Positions 1 to 14,500 of a stretch of 64,000 bases of DNA are shown piece by piece. A program made the translations under genes and the position numbers. The notes below the pieces were generated by a model that did no database searches, had not been told where the DNA came from, and saw only the letters and a list, made by a program, of their open reading frames with translations. Source of the stretch: Trichobilharzia regenti. Taxonomy: Eukaryota > Platyhelminthes > Trematoda > Strigeidida > Schistosomatidae. How positions within the stretch are numbered: the first letter of the stretch is position 1; the number at the start of each line of letters is the position of its first letter. Where the stretch lies: the NCBI GenBank assembly GCA_944472135.2, contig OX235268.1, positions 8,810,589 through 8,874,588 of the forward strand, given 5' to 3'.

Positions 1-78
1 AGGTGCTATTTAAACTAAAAAAACACAATAACACTCCAACTATTCAGAAACCTTAATCGATCCACCAGAACTTGGACC

Positions 79-99
79 CACACACACACACACACACAC
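79..99. repeat. (CA)n microsatellite
   Basis: A short run of CA dinucleotides. The rest of bases 1-240 shows no recognisable coding or repeat signal. The missing last exon(s) of the minus-strand BAP31 gene were looked for here and not found. Confidence 0.95.
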
Positions 100-239
100 G
101 TCAAGCCATTAGTCACTATACAATAAGTACAGTGCATGGATATGCATACAGTTGCACAGACAAACTGCTTGACTGTTATTTAGATAGGGTGAAAGACAAT
201 AGATACTAGTCTGTCACTGTAGGGAATTAATTTAATGCT

Positions 240-985
240 CATTAGCCGCCTCCAGGCATCTTAACCAAATGAATAGAGAGAAGACGGAGGCGATGGGGAT
301 ACTCACACACCAACAGCAGCAACAACAACAACCAGCACCAATCAACATCAACGGGGGGGGGAGTTGGACAGAAGTTACTTCCTTCACTTATCTGGCTAGG
401 AGGCATTGTTTCAACCACAGACAGTTAGCACGAATGAAGATGTCAAAACCAGCCAGTCAGAATCAGAAAGGCAAGATAAGCCTTCATCAGTCTGAAACCA
501 GTTTGGAAATCTGGCGCACTTCGCCTCAGCATAAAGAACAAGATTCGGATTGTGTTCAACACAAATGTTAAGTTCCAACAAGCGCTACTGCAAACTTTTA
601 CCGACAGTTGCCTTCGCTCCGTATTGAAGATCAAATGGCTAGAAAGGCACTGGCAACAAAAAAAAACTCTGGGTAACGGACCAATTCAGAACCTACACTG
701 TGCTACAACAAATAAACCGAGCAAAATGCCAGTGGATCAGACACACGCCACTGGAGGACACAGGCCACAGATGATATCATGCGTCAGGGCATCATCTCGC
801 GCCCGAGTGAAACCTGAATACAAGACGACGAGTTGGGTATGCATCCGACGGTGACATAGAGGAGGAGATGACAGCTTAAAAGGGCAATCATGGGATCAGT
901 TAAAAGAGTAGTGCAGAGAACATAGCAGAATGGAGATATCCTGTTGAAGTCCTAGGTCCTATTCAAAACCAAATGGAATAATAAT
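240..985 (+). mobile_element. RTE-like LINE, 3' fragment (degenerate)
   Basis: Frames at 269-571 and 552-854 resemble the C-terminal part of RTE/SR2-like reverse transcriptases. They show an EKTEAM-type segment, a CAG-rich glutamine run, TSFTYL, and a WLERHWQ-like region near the end. The same motifs recur in the longer copies at 15028-16690 and 53640-55920. Frameshifts and stops break the frame, so this is a dead, 5'-truncated copy. It lies downstream of the last visible BAP31 exon on the opposite strand. Confidence 0.75.
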
Positions 986-989
986 ATCT

Positions 990-2529
990 TAATCAATAAC
1001 TTATATACGACTAGCAGTGAGTAAAAATCTGTTTTGTCATCCCGTTAAATCAATGCAGTATCAAAGTAAATCCAAACTTACTACCTTAAATGATAAAAGC
1101 AGCACAATATATACACATACACATAAAATGAGAAAAAGAACCACTAATCGATAAGATATTCACTAACCTTGCTCTTCTGATTCAAATTTCTTTGTCAGTT
1201 TCGACAATTCATCCTTCAGTGCTTCTACAGTATCCGGCTAAATATCATCAATTTGGTGCAGAAAAAAAGCCCAACAAAAACACAAAGACGATTTAACAAA
1301 CAACATATAAACAGATTGTGCAGCAAGTTATATCGACTGTTGCTCTAAGAACTTGATTTTTCGTGCTCACTCGGCAACATCTCTCACTATTTGTGTTTTG
1401 ATCAACAACATAACGAATTTTTTAAAAGAATGGATACTGAACAAAGACAACTCTTTCTGATAACTTCATCATCAGGGCGATAGACCAAGTGAGATAATTA
1501 TGAGGAAATTAATAAAATCAGTCCAAAGTACTTTTAATGCTGGCGAACTACATGTCTTATTCTCTACATGACCGATGGTGCTACCCCGAGTGAAAGATCA
1601 TAAGTACCTAGACTATCTGGCCACTTCAAATTGTATTTACCAATTCAACTGCGCTTGTGGGGCAGGTTTTATTGGCCGTTGCTCTAGGAACTTGATTTTT
1701 CGTGCTCGCTCGAAAACATCTCCCACCATGGCTAAGTAAGGGTTTACTGAAAACCATCAACAATTAACAGTTCGATATTAAACCACCTGGTGCGAACCGG
1801 TCGGCTACAAAGCCACCCAGCCAGCCAGCGTGGAAGAATCCTTCTCTATCACCATCTACCGGGTGTCTAATAAATTGCCAAAATCATCATCGAAGCATTG
1901 CATTCTCTAAACAACAGAGGGTATTGCAATTCGCCTCAAACAAGCAGTGTTCTGTGTTCATATGAAAGAAGCAAGTTTAGCCAGCCCCAACTACTGCCCA
2001 GCCCTGACATTCAGTAGAGACTATAAACTCATGAGTTTGTAATATTATTTTTACTAATGTGTTTTCTGACATTCAGTGTGTATTGTTATGTTGATGCTAT
2101 TGAGCTGTAATCTATCAATATTATTGATTCGATGTTACTTAAACAGCAACATTAATGTTGTTCATAATACCAATTCATTCATTCATCCACTGTAATGTAC
2201 ATATAACTGTAGAGCCTGATGATGAAGGGGTTATCGAAAAGGGTACTCTTTGTTCAGTATCCATTCTTTTGAAAATCTCACTAGGCATTTTTAATCAGTT
2301 AAAATCAAAGTGTTTACAGGTCAACACACAGGTCTCGTGAACACGTTTCAAAAGGCTATAAACCAAATTGTAGCGAATAGTCTTGTCTTGTCTTGTCTAG
2401 TCTAGTCTAGTATAGTATATACACACAGTAAGAAATGCTACAGCATGAAATTTCTAATTGGATACTGGAAAACCTTCGGCATTGATGCAACACATTTTTT
2501 CTGCTCAGTACTTTTTTTATTTTTATTTT
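990..2529. other. BAP31 gene 3' part and intron 4: minor repeats only
   Basis: Apart from exon 5, no gene is seen. A diverged direct repeat pair lies at 1339-1392 and 1678-1731 (GTTGCTCTA..GAACTTGATTTTTCGTGCTC). An inverted pair lies at about 1433-1480 and 2212-2268 (ACTGAACAAAGA and its complement). The region 2377-2420 is a TCTTG/TCTAG pentamer microsatellite. Confidence 0.7.
1168..1237 (-). CDS. BAP31-like exon 5 (coiled coil)
   Basis: 70 bases between ATATTTAG and a GTTAGT donor. It encodes 23 residues (PDTVEALKDELSKLTKKFES plus three more) with heptad-like spacing, as in the cytosolic coiled coil of BAP31. It ends in phase 1, so at least one more exon must follow. Confidence 0.88.
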
Positions 2530-5500
2530 GGGTTACAGCTTGATTCCACAGTATTTTTGGTACAAGTGTGGAATTTTCAGCGTGGATATCGGTAGCCTAA
2601 ATTTTGCAGGCCGACCATAGATATCAGGTGTGCGTCGGCGTGGGCTCGAATCCCGGACCATGTGCATGGTCGGCAAGAGTCCTAACCACTGTGCCACCGA
2701 CGCAGTATAGAGATCAGGGTTCATCATAACACTTCAATGAGTGAAATCTTATTGACCGATTTAACTGCTCCTGTGGAGTGAGCCAGTTACTTGCATAGGC
2801 TGTACAATTAGGCGTGTTTATCGTCGAATTTCTGACAATCAGATTGTTCGAAATGTGTCACGCAAATACATCACAACACGATTCAGACAATTTACGTCTT
2901 TTTATTGCTTTATCTAAATTCATAAAGGGAACTATTTGTTTTAATATAACTATAGTCTGTTGTTGTGAGACAGTAAAAGCTCGCGTATCACAACGCCAAG
3001 TCTTTTCTCCTATCTCTGCGTGCAGGCAATGTTAATGTTGTCGAAATTAAATCAGAAATCAAGTATCCTGGACTTATTCTCTCTTTTGATCTCTTCTGGT
3101 CTTCCCATGTCTTAACGATTTCCAGTAAAATATTCCGCCTGACATTTTACATTAAGAAGTTAAGGCACTCGGGTATAACTCAACCCCTCTTCTTACAGTT
3201 CATAAACTCCTGCATCCTACCTATTCTTCTTTATTGTTCACCCTTATTCTTTCCTGGTTTGCTTAAAAGGGACTATGTCACAATTCGTAGAATGCTGAAG
3301 ACTGTCAGTAGGATGAGTGGTGTCCCAGTGGACCACATAGTTAACGTCGTTGTCGATAGGCACTTGATTTCGTGCAATAAATTTGCTAGAGGGATTTTGT
3401 CTGACTTGAAGCATCCACTTTACCCTCAGCTTTCACCTTGCATCTCCTCAGATAGAACAAGAAGTAACTTCAGAAAACTGTATGCTCGCACGTTCAAGTA
3501 TAGAAATTCTATGATACCATACTTGGCACGTATTTTATGTGATAGTGAAAATAGTGTCAGGCAAGAATTAACTTTTTTTCATCTAGTAAATAAACAATTT
3601 CCACCATCCATCCTTATATATTATTTCTATTATATTTATGGTCCTGTTGCTTCTTTGTTTTACTCTCATAATTGCAAACACCAACTTATCTCTATGACCG
3701 CTGTAATCTTTGTTTTTCCCTTCACCATATCATGTAAAGAGAACATTATATTCAATATTTGTAAACATGCTAGGATTTCTATACCGCATCGATAATACTG
3801 TGTGAAACAAGCCCATGGTAATTTTCACCTATATTATTAATATTATTACCTTAGCTGTTATCATTATCATTATTCCTATTATATATGCTGCATGTTTCTG
3901 ACATTACCTCTATTGTAAATGTGTAAGTTTTCTGTGTGATTAATGCTGAAAATTCCATTCTGTATCACAAGTACTGTTTTTGGAATAAAGTAAATTATTA
4001 TTTAACTTGTAGATGGTGACTAGCAGTGGAATCCAGGATGCGAATTTCGTCCTATTTGGGACTCGTCATATGGATGTACCTGCATTACTCAGTGAGTGAT
4101 GATATTCCCACCGAGTCTAGTGGATAACGCTTCGGCGTTTGAAACTATGGGTACTGGGTTCGAGCCTCGGTGGGAACATCATCACTCACTGAGAAATGCA
4201 GGTACACCCAGATGATGAGTCCCAAATAGGACGAAATTCGCATCCTGGATTCCACTGCTAGTCACCATCCACAAATTAAATACTAACTAAATGCCCAGAC
4301 ATCGTCGAAGCATCTGCACAAGAAGCCGACATGTCAACCTGAGACCGAGCACTTCGGTTCAATCAACCGATGGGAAAATCTGAAATTCAATAAAAGTAAA
4401 TTATTATTATTAATGACGTGTGATAAGGGCAGATTATTTAGTCAACCAATGGATTAAGTCTGTATTTTGCTCATAGTCTACACTAGGTCGTAGTTCCGGG
4501 GTCATAAAAGAATATTTTGCTTTTAAATAATACAATAGAATGGCAATTAATAATAATACTTCCATGAAATTCAACTTACATAAACATCTTCAGTATCACT
4601 GTCAGTCACCTTTGTCTCACTGAGCATACGTTGAGCTGCTTCCGATGCACTTTTAGCCTGTTTAATACTCGCCTCCATACTAGCCGACATTTGAGCATGC
4701 TCCGACAACAGGCAGACAAGACGACGTAAAACACTAAGACAAGGGGGAAAGGTAATTGTATGTGAGGTAGATTTACAACAACCTATAACAGGTTCTCATG
4801 TGATAACATTTAAAAAATCATGATACTGTGTGCAATAAAATTGAGTTATTTATAGTTCAGAGTGAGGAGAATGAATTAATTACCTGGCATCATCCTTTGA
4901 TCTGTAAGGTATTAGTGAAATAATCTTTGCGTGATGACAAAACATGTTCACATGTAGCTCAGAAAACATAAAGAATAATGTTTCAGAAGTATATCGACTG
5001 GGCAACAATAAAGAATAGACATCATAGTGAAATTACCTTGAACTAGCCAATCAGATCGCTCGGGACTATTAAGTGGTTGATGATTGTAAACGTTTAGATT
5101 GCAGGTAATGGGTACTGGGTTCGAATCCCCCGTCTGAGTTTATTTAACTTTAGCAGCTGGATAGGCTCATCATCGCTTTACACAATAAGTGTGGCACAGG
5201 ATCCCTTGGAAGTGAAAAATCTTTTTTTCGGGTAAGTGAGTTTTAACGACAGAAGTACGAAAGATGTCTGAATAACGTGTGTATGAACAAACGGCGGGTA
5301 CCAGAACATTTTCAAACTTGGCGGGACTTATGGCGTACTAATAAATATTCATAAATTTGTTTGCATGACAACCCTAAGGTAAGAGATGTGTTCCCTAAGG
5401 AATAGTTGACTGAAATGTGTAGAAATAAGATAATAGACAAAATAGCAGGCAAGTTCGGTTATGAAAATATGGTAGTGTAAATACGGATTAAAAAAAAACA

Positions 5501-8500
5501 AATATAGCATGAACGAATTGAAAGTGTGGATAAGAATGGTAATGGGTTAGTCACTAATATAAAAAAAATTACCTTTTTATGGTGACCATGGCAAAGACAA
5601 GGGTTGAATGTGTTTCTTTTGGATACATGGAGTGGGTTTGAGTTAGCCTTTCGAAAAATCCTTAATAATTCGATCAAACTTATCACAGGGAGTAAAATTA
5701 AGACATCTGGAGTATAACCGAAGCACTAGCTATCCAAAAGCTCAAAACCACGCTGTATCCAAAAGAAATATATCCAACCACTAACCCTGTCATGGCCATC
5801 TTAAACAGGTAAATCTTCACATAATGACTATCCCATTATCTTCCTTATCCGAACTTCCTGTTAAGTTTTTCTCAATCCCTATTTACACTACCATATTTTC
5901 ATATCCGAACTTCCTGCTTATTTTGTCAATTTGTTATTTCTACATATTTAATACCTGATTGCATAATCATTTATTCGCCACATTAGTTATGATCCCACTA
6001 GATTTTTTATTCAACTATTTTTTTATTTTTTGGTTACAGCTTGATTCCACAGTATTTTTGGTTCGAGTGTGGAATTTTCAGCGTGGATATCGGTAGCCCA
6101 AAATTCGCAGGCCAACCATAGATATCAGGTGTGCGTCGGCGTGGGCTCGAACCCCGGACCATGTGCATGGTCGGCGAGAGTCCTAACCACTATGCCACCG
6201 ACGCACTGTCCTGAATTCCACTGCTAGTCACCATCCACAAATTAAATACTAATTAATTGCCCAGACATCGTCGAAGCATCTGCACAAGAAGCCGACATGT
6301 CAACCTGAGACCTAGCACTTCGGTTCAATCAATCGACGGGAAAATCTAGAATTCAATTAAATATACTGTCCATTTTGTTATTTCTAAATTTTTAACCCCT
6401 AATTGCACAATGTGTCAATCGTCTACAGTAATTATGATGCTACTTTGTTTGAGTTTTATCTGTCCCCCTTGTTTATTATGGCATTTTAATTCCTAATTGT
6501 AATTTTATTAATTTGACTCTTGACTAGAAATTATTCTGGAACTTCCCCACGCACTTATTATAAATATATGAATGCACAGCCTAGTTGACGGTGACTTCGT
6601 GGAAAAGAAAACTTTCTTCTCTGCAGCGGTATTTTTTATTATTCCTTATGATCACATGTGTGTATATTCCGTGATCTAAACAGAATTTGTGTGCTTGGGG
6701 AATACTACTTCACACGGGAGATAGAATGCAGGCACTTATGATCAAAGACAGCTAATCTTTTCATGTCTTCCACTGTCAATGGCTAGGTCTCACAGCTAGC
6801 CATAAAGGAGGACGGTTGCTTGGCCCTTATCTTCTATTGTTACACAATTATTATATCATTATTCATAGAGAATTCAAATAAATTTATTTCATACTAAAAC
6901 ACCTCAGTTGAAGATGTTGTTGTCTAGAAGGAGGGGGGTGGGTGACAACGAAAGCTTTGCACTTAAATCAACCAACTCAGAGAATACAACTAAATCAAAA
7001 TAGAAAGTCAATTGAGATGGCTCCGAACCTTGGGCTAATTGCCTCAAAGTCCAGTGGTGCTTAATCCAATGCTTCAGAGCTTATGAAATCGTTTCTACAC
7101 AAAAAAACGAACCAATAAAAATTCATTACCGGTTGAATATTAATTAAATGTATGAATCAGTTAGGTAAGTAAGACTTTCTCCTTAGGTCCCATGAGTTTC
7201 GAATGTGGAACATAAGGGGGTTTCAAGAGTTGGACTTTCAAGTCTCAATAGCAGTGGGTCGCGGGGGGTTGTCAGCCTTACCCAGCACAAACTTCCCTCT
7301 TTGCCAGGGTTACTATCGGCTAAGAGATCTGTTTAGCAACAAGCAAATGAGTAAGTAAACCAACCAAGAACCTATTGCTCAATGGAGATGGGACCGGACA
7401 CACCACTGAGGAGACCGTCGAGTGGTGACATTGCCCACTAAGCCATAGCTCGAAGAGAACCCAAACGGGGAACGACGAGTTGGGCGTCGCGCTTTGAGGT
7501 TGACATGGGGGAGGTGGTGACTGAAGAAGGAGATCATGGACTATCGGCGATCGTGGGGAAAGCTAAAGTGGACTGCAGAGGATAGGACAAAGTAGAGATA
7601 GGCTTCGGTCGGAAAACGAACCCCGAACCACATGTTCGGCTGGTGAAGTCAGTTTAACATATATATATATATATATACCAAAACACTTTTATAACATTGT
7701 AAGTGTACGCAAAGCCTGTTAACTTACAACCATGTGAACAGAGAGAATCCACAAATATACAAATTTCTTTGTGCTCGGAACATACGCATCAAGTACAATG
7801 ATTCTGTTTCAGGACGTAATTCATACGGATGAGCTTTTAACGTATTGTACGCTTGTTTTTGTGTCCATGAGTTACGTACTGCTTCTGTAAAACAGAAAGA
7901 TAAAAAGCAAAAATGAATAAACAGACTGCCAACTTTTTAATGCATCAGTAGTACATAGTTGATACAACATAGTGGGATAATAATTGTCGATAAATTAAGA
8001 AATACTCACAGTTAATATATGTGTGAAACTAGGGCATTATGCAATGATAAACTTATTTATCTTTTCTATTGGATATACCTCGGTACTACTTACCTAGCGA
8101 AATGTAGATCTGCATAGACCGCGTACCAGCAGGACATTGTCTAAAAAAGCCAATGACCACTTACCAGCATGGTTGTCAAAAGAAGGTAGAACAATCAACA
8201 GCTCAGTTACGGAGCATATTATTAATTTTGGACAAGTATCAGCACCACAATACGGATCATCATTGAACAATGCTTGGAGTGGAAGTCACCTCTCTATCTC
8301 GCTTAACTTCATCGACTTTGAAAAGGCCTTCGACAGCGCTGCGTCGATCGAGAGGTGATTTGTCAACTACTTCGCTACTACGGGGTCTCATCGACAATGA
8401 TACATCTCATCCAACAGTTATACGACAATGCTACATGACAAGTAATCCACAACGGGAAACTTAAGGAAGCCTTCGAAGTGAGGACGGGAGTGAGACAAGG

Positions 8501-11500
8501 CCGCCTACTATCTCCAATGATTTTCCTGATTGCAGAGAGACACACGGTGGGCAGCGGGAAAACCATCACGTGACATCACTAGACAAGCCATTACTCGAGT
8601 GGAACCCGAAGGGGAAGCGGCGAGTTGGTCGTCCCATGGTGGGGTGACTTGGCGGAGGTCATGTGAAGAGGAGATGACAGCATGTGGACAGACTTGCAGT
8701 CAGGTGGAAACTCTAGCGGAGAAACGAACGCAATGGAGACGCGCGCCTAAAGCCCTATGTTCCTTTAGGAATTAAGGAGAATAATAATAATAATCAGCAC
8801 CAGCAGAGACTACCTTCAGTGTTATATATAAAGTATGATCAAATAGTTCGAAAGGATTTCGCTTGCATTTTCTGTCTAGTGTCCGACTTAATTCAAGTAA
8901 ATGGTAGTTATCTGGGTTAGTGGGAAGCCGTGACCATTAGGGTACAGCTGGTCAGGTGTGAGGGGACAAACACTCGTCACCGATGGCATTCGCTAGTGGT
9001 CACTCCATATCGTGAATTGGCATTGGATGGAGCCCCAGTGGTTGAATGGTCTATGAGCTAGTTAGCCTTGTTAACTGGAAGGTCCTGGGTCCATCCATCC
9101 TGGGGGTGGATGCGTAATGATGAAGAGTACCGAAGTCAGACGAAACAACTGTCCAGTACTCGCTGCTGGTTTTCCAATTGTTTCTTTAACCGATGCTGAA
9201 GATGTAATCAAGCCTGATGATGAAACCTCTAAGATCATATATTACAACTTAGAACAACACCGAACTAATTCCAATCAATGATACTGAGGTACCAATCATT
9301 CTAAGTACTAATTTTATATAAGATTCCTGTTAACGATATAAAAGGGAATACGAAATTTGACCCTTTGGCTCTCACACAGTAGTAATAGTCGTAAAGCCTT
9401 GCATAAGTCACACGGAACTCAAACGAGTAAATGACGACAAAACCTTGTTACACTTTGGAAATAATATGACATGAGAAACAAAGCAATAACGAAGACGTAA
9501 TCCAGTGAACAGAAAGGGATATGAGTAGTTTTAGGTAAACAATCACCTCTACCCAATGGGTTACAGACTGGTAACCTACTTGACCAAACAAATAGAATCT
9601 ACAACCCTCACACTTCCCCTGGTTCTTAATCTGCCTTTGACCAAAGATGTCTGCGTTCAATCTGCCGTTTTATCTGGTGGTATAATAGAGTGAGTAGAAT
9701 TGAGACTATGTGAGGAGTGTTAAGTAAGGAGGCAAATCTAGTCAACGAAGTTGTGGGATGGTTAGGACATATGTTATACATGCCTAGTCATCACCTTCCC
9801 CAACAAGCAATGCCAACTGACATAGGATTAGGTTGGAAAACAGCTAGCGGTGATTAGACCAAAACTTGGAACCAGTTCATAAAATCTTTTATTTTTATTA
9901 TTTTTTTTACAGCTTGATTCCACACAGTATTTTCGGTACAAGTATGGAATTCTCAGCATACGATATCGGTAGCCCAAATTTTGCAGGCCGACCATTGATA
10001 TCAGGTATGCGTCGGTAGGGGATCGAACCTCGGGGCCATGTGCATGGTTGGCGAGAATTCTAACCACTGTGCCACCGTTGGTTCGAACCACTTAAGGAGG
10101 TATACACTGTTTGGTTGGGGCCTTTAAGATGCCAAAAACCAGAGTAGCTGGAGACAATTACGGTAATATGGCTCAAGGTTGTTCTAGATGGCTCAGATGG
10201 ATTCACCCTTGGTGATTTGCCGTATCCAGAAAAAGCCTGTTGTTTTGCCATGTAACTCATTCTTTCCTCGTCATATTCCTTCCTGCTTATTATTGTTCTT
10301 TTGAACTTCTTTTTAATCCCTTTTTGTCTCCCCTTGTGTGGTACTTCTATGCAAAGTTCTATGATGAAACCAATCAGTCAGTCAGTGAGAACAACAATCA
10401 ATGACATCACGGATCGATATTACGTTTTTCTGTCGCGGTCTCAAACTCCTACCTAATCAACTAAAACCTACTCAGCTAACATTTCTCTATAAGGAGGACC
10501 GCAAATTTAAACATCCTTTCTACATTCAGCTATCAAGCTCTGACGTCTATAAAGTAGGAAACAGTGAACTACTGTACACCACTACACACGAACTTTGGGC
10601 AAGTAGCTGAATATTACAACTGTATCAAAGACGACGTAAATTGAATGAATTTTTGTAAGTAACCAGTTCGTTAAAGCTGGTACAACTTTTCAAATAAGTG
10701 TAATGACTGACACACTCAAGCATTTCATTGTTTACTTGGTCGTCTCATATCCTGACGATTTCTAAGAAAGTGTTTCGTCTAACCTACTACATTAAGAAAC
10801 TTAGGCTAACTGGAATCACTCAACCTCTGCTTTCACAATTTGTCAACTCTCTTATCTTACCTATTCTACTTTACTGCTCCCGATTAGTCTTTCCTGGGCT
10901 ACTGAAAAAGGACTATACCATCCTGAGAAGGATGTTGCAGACAGTTAGTAGGACTAGTGGTGTAAAACTCAGGTCGTCACTACATTAGTAGAAAGGCATC
11001 TGAATACATCCGAAAAATGGTCTAAAACCATACTCTCTGATCCCCAACACCCCCTCTATTACCAACTCTCTCCTTGTATCTGATCAAGTAGAACCAGAAA
11101 TCAGTACAAAATAGTATATGCTCGTACAACCAAGTATAGGAACTCAACGATACCATATTTGGCCCGTGTTCTAAGTGACAGAGACAATGTTAAGCGGGAA
11201 ACCTATGACTTGCTTTGTTGTTAATAACATAATTTTGGCTCTTTTTATTTCCCCCTTATACTCTCTTATTTTGTACTCTATAGTGAACAACCTTCTTAAA
11301 CATACTTAGCTACTTAATATTATTATCACTGGCTTACTTTTTTGTACTTTATTGTATTCCTTCTTTTGTGTATCTACTGGTCTCGACCATATTATCACTA
11401 TGAGTATTACAAAATTGTCCTGTCATTAACCATCACGTAATATTAGTTTTGTGATTGTTCTTTTTTGCTTGGCAATATTAACTGACAATCTTGGTTGTGA

Positions 11501-14500
11501 ACGTCGTTATCACCATCTTAAAATCTTTGTATTACGCAAGATTAATCACACTACCACAACAAACACTGCATTAGTGCTGACTATAAAAAAAACCTGAAAT
11601 GTTACTTTATGATTGTTTAGTGTTGTTCAATCAAATTAACGGATTATCTTGGCTATTAAAAATTCTTAAGAATATTTCATAACTTCTTGTATGATTATAG
11701 CTGTTACTGTTCACCACGCATAAACATATCATAGTTCCCGTTACCCAATACTGAGATATTATTTATTATTGTTGTTTATTTTCCTTTCTACTTGGTATTT
11801 TTTCGCACTTTTTTGTTATTTTTGTGTTTTTCTTTGTTTTTGTTGTTGTTGTCTTTATATTTATTTTTTAAATAAGTTCTTTTAAATGTTTGATAAAATT
11901 AGACGCAATATTATAGATGTGCTGAAAATTCCAAACCGTATCACTAATACTGTTCCTGGAATAAATTATTATTATTATTATCCGTGAACTAGGAGTCAGT
12001 GAAGAGCAGTCCTACACACCATTATTCTACAATTCACCAGGGGTACTGCGTATCACGCGCCCCCAAAATTCTATTCAGTATATGTTAAAATGAATTTACA
12101 CCTTTTCAGTGCCTTCGTGTTCCTGTAGTTTCCGTTATGAACTATTCACATAAAGCGACAATAATCGGAAACAAAGTACTGGATAATAAATGTGTTCAAC
12201 GCAGGGTCGGACCGACAGTTTAAGAAGTAATTCTGAGTGAGTGACTGACTGACTGACTGGTTTCAACATAGAACTTTGCAAAGTAGTGCAAATCACAAAG
12301 AGTGAATGTGTCTCTGCTCCAGCCATTGAAAGAAGGATTTTGAGCTATATTACCGATTGTCACCAGCCATCGGTTCTCATTGTCTTGAAAACCCCGACCA
12401 GACGACTGGCAGTGTACACCTCCCCCTACATGATTAGCTCAAACTTAACTGTGAGAGATTTCAAGGACACATTCCAAGTTTGGATTTGATCACCACTAGC
12501 TCTTTTCCAACATAATCCTATATCAGATCAGATTGTGGGTCAAGAAAGGCAATGACTGGTAATGCGTAACACATACCCTAACCATATCAATCAATTTACG
12601 TTTACAACCTCATCGATTACCTTCCCCTGCTTACCTAACAATTGATACCTAACCTCAATATTACCCACCCTATTATACTACCACCTAACATGGAAGATAG
12701 AGAACGCAGACATCTATAATCAAATACACCTAGCTAACCATTTCATATCTTACACTTTCAATGACTATGTCTCACAGCTATAAATGAGGACGGAGCCAAC
12801 TGCTGAGTAGTACACATACGTCCTTTGGTTGACACCCGGATAACACATCTACGTCAAAGATGGCGTAAGTTGGTAAATACTAATCGAGCCTTTTCTATCA
12901 GTGCTGAGATTTGGTTAGCAATCGATCCGTTGGGTGGAGCTGATGCGGCTTCTCAAATAATAAGTCAGCTGGTTAACACACTCCATCAACCAATTCACTC
13001 CCTATCTTTAAGTTAAGAGTCGATGTAGCCCAGTCCTGCGGCATTACTGTCTCACATTTGACAGGAGCACGTCGTATGTCATTCAATCGAAAATTTCTGC
13101 TCAAGGTGTTCAGAAGACTCAGTAAATTATCAGCATCTCCACTTAAAAAGGATTATATCGTCTGCATATTTGAAGTCACCAAGATTATATCCTGGTAACA
13201 AGTCAATTCCTGAGTCGCTGAAGTCAGTTAAGGTACAGAAATAGGGATATAAGAATAGACCTTGTGCACTGCGGTAGAGTATAATTCCATTGTGCATACA
13301 ATTTGGTTTGCTAGTCTCAGTGTCATACAGTAATATTTACTGATGACGTTTCGAGCACAATTTATTGCTGTTCATAATCATATCAAGTCATTCACACAAC
13401 CTTCCAACTTTGTTTACATGATTCCACTATTTCTCCATAGAATCTACACCCAGCACTTGCAAGAGGAATGACTCATCACTAATAAAAGAAATATGGAAAA
13501 TATTACTACCAATCAAATCAAGAGATGAGAAATAGGGGAATCATAGAGACGAAATGCGTCGGTGGCATAGCGGTTAGCACGCTCGCCGACCATGCACATG
13601 GTCCGGATTCGACCCCCAGCCAACGCACTCCTTTACCTCGCTAAGCCAGAAATAATGCTGGTAAAGAGGAAAGGTTGGGCATGAGGCTAGCAACCCCATC
13701 CTGTAAAATAAACCCTGCTACAGAAACTTCAAGCCACTAGCTTGAAGCCCTATGTTCCACTGGGGAACGTGAAGGAAAAAATACGAAGTTGGAAAATTGT
13801 GTGACTTCATATGATTATGAGCAATAAGTTGTGCTCAAAACATCATCTGTAAATATTACTCTGTAAAACTGAGACTTTATCAGAATAAATTTTATCTACA
13901 TTGGAAGAAATGGGGATAGTGGCCATCCCTGATGGACATCACTAGTTGTCATCACTTCAAATGACAACTCTCCATAAGGTCTTACACCGCTGAGTAAGTT
14001 CGAGTAGTGTCTTGATTACTGTGATGTGATTTTCCAGCACTCCCTTCCCCGCTAAACATTATCACTGCACATCCTGGTCGGCAGAGTCGAGTGGCGCCTT
14101 TAGGTCAAGAAATCTGGTAATTGTTGGACGCCGCAGATAAGTATTCCCATGTTCCATTTAATGCCCGTCTGGTTTTCTCAACTTGATTCTCCTTGGCACC
14201 ATCTAATCTACGCATGATTATTGAGTGTAGAACTTTAGATACCATATCAGTCAAGCTAATCCCTTTACGACTATCACAGAAAGACCTGTCTGCTTTCTTG
14301 TATACTGGGGTAATTAATGACTTACACCAGTCTCTAAAGGAACTACCTCTGATTCACAGACATTGCCTGATACCTTAGTTAACTCAGATAGCAATTTGTC
14401 ACTCCTGTCCCTAAACACTTCTGGAGTCATTCCACCAAGTCCTGCTAACTTTTTCTCGTTCCAAATTAGGGAGCCCTTGTAACCTCAGTCACAAATAGTG

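Larger units (their letters stand above)
4007..4420 (+). mobile_element. Sm-alpha-like SINE with inverted hammerhead units
   Basis: The centre (about 4107-4175) is tRNA-like, with CTAGTGGATAACGC near box A, box B GGGTTCGAGCCT, and ends CCCACCGAG / CTCGGTGGG that pair. A hammerhead sequence lies on each side in opposite orientation. The 3' body runs through TCACCATCCACAAATTAAAT to an AAATTATTATTATTA tail. Sm-alpha elements of schistosomes are known to be tRNA-related and to encode hammerheads. Confidence 0.88.

Noticed and set aside
2210..2240. CTGATGATGAA at 2210-2240 and near 9208 as further hammerhead cores
   Set aside because: No stem II, no GAAA at the right distance and no cleavage-side strand.
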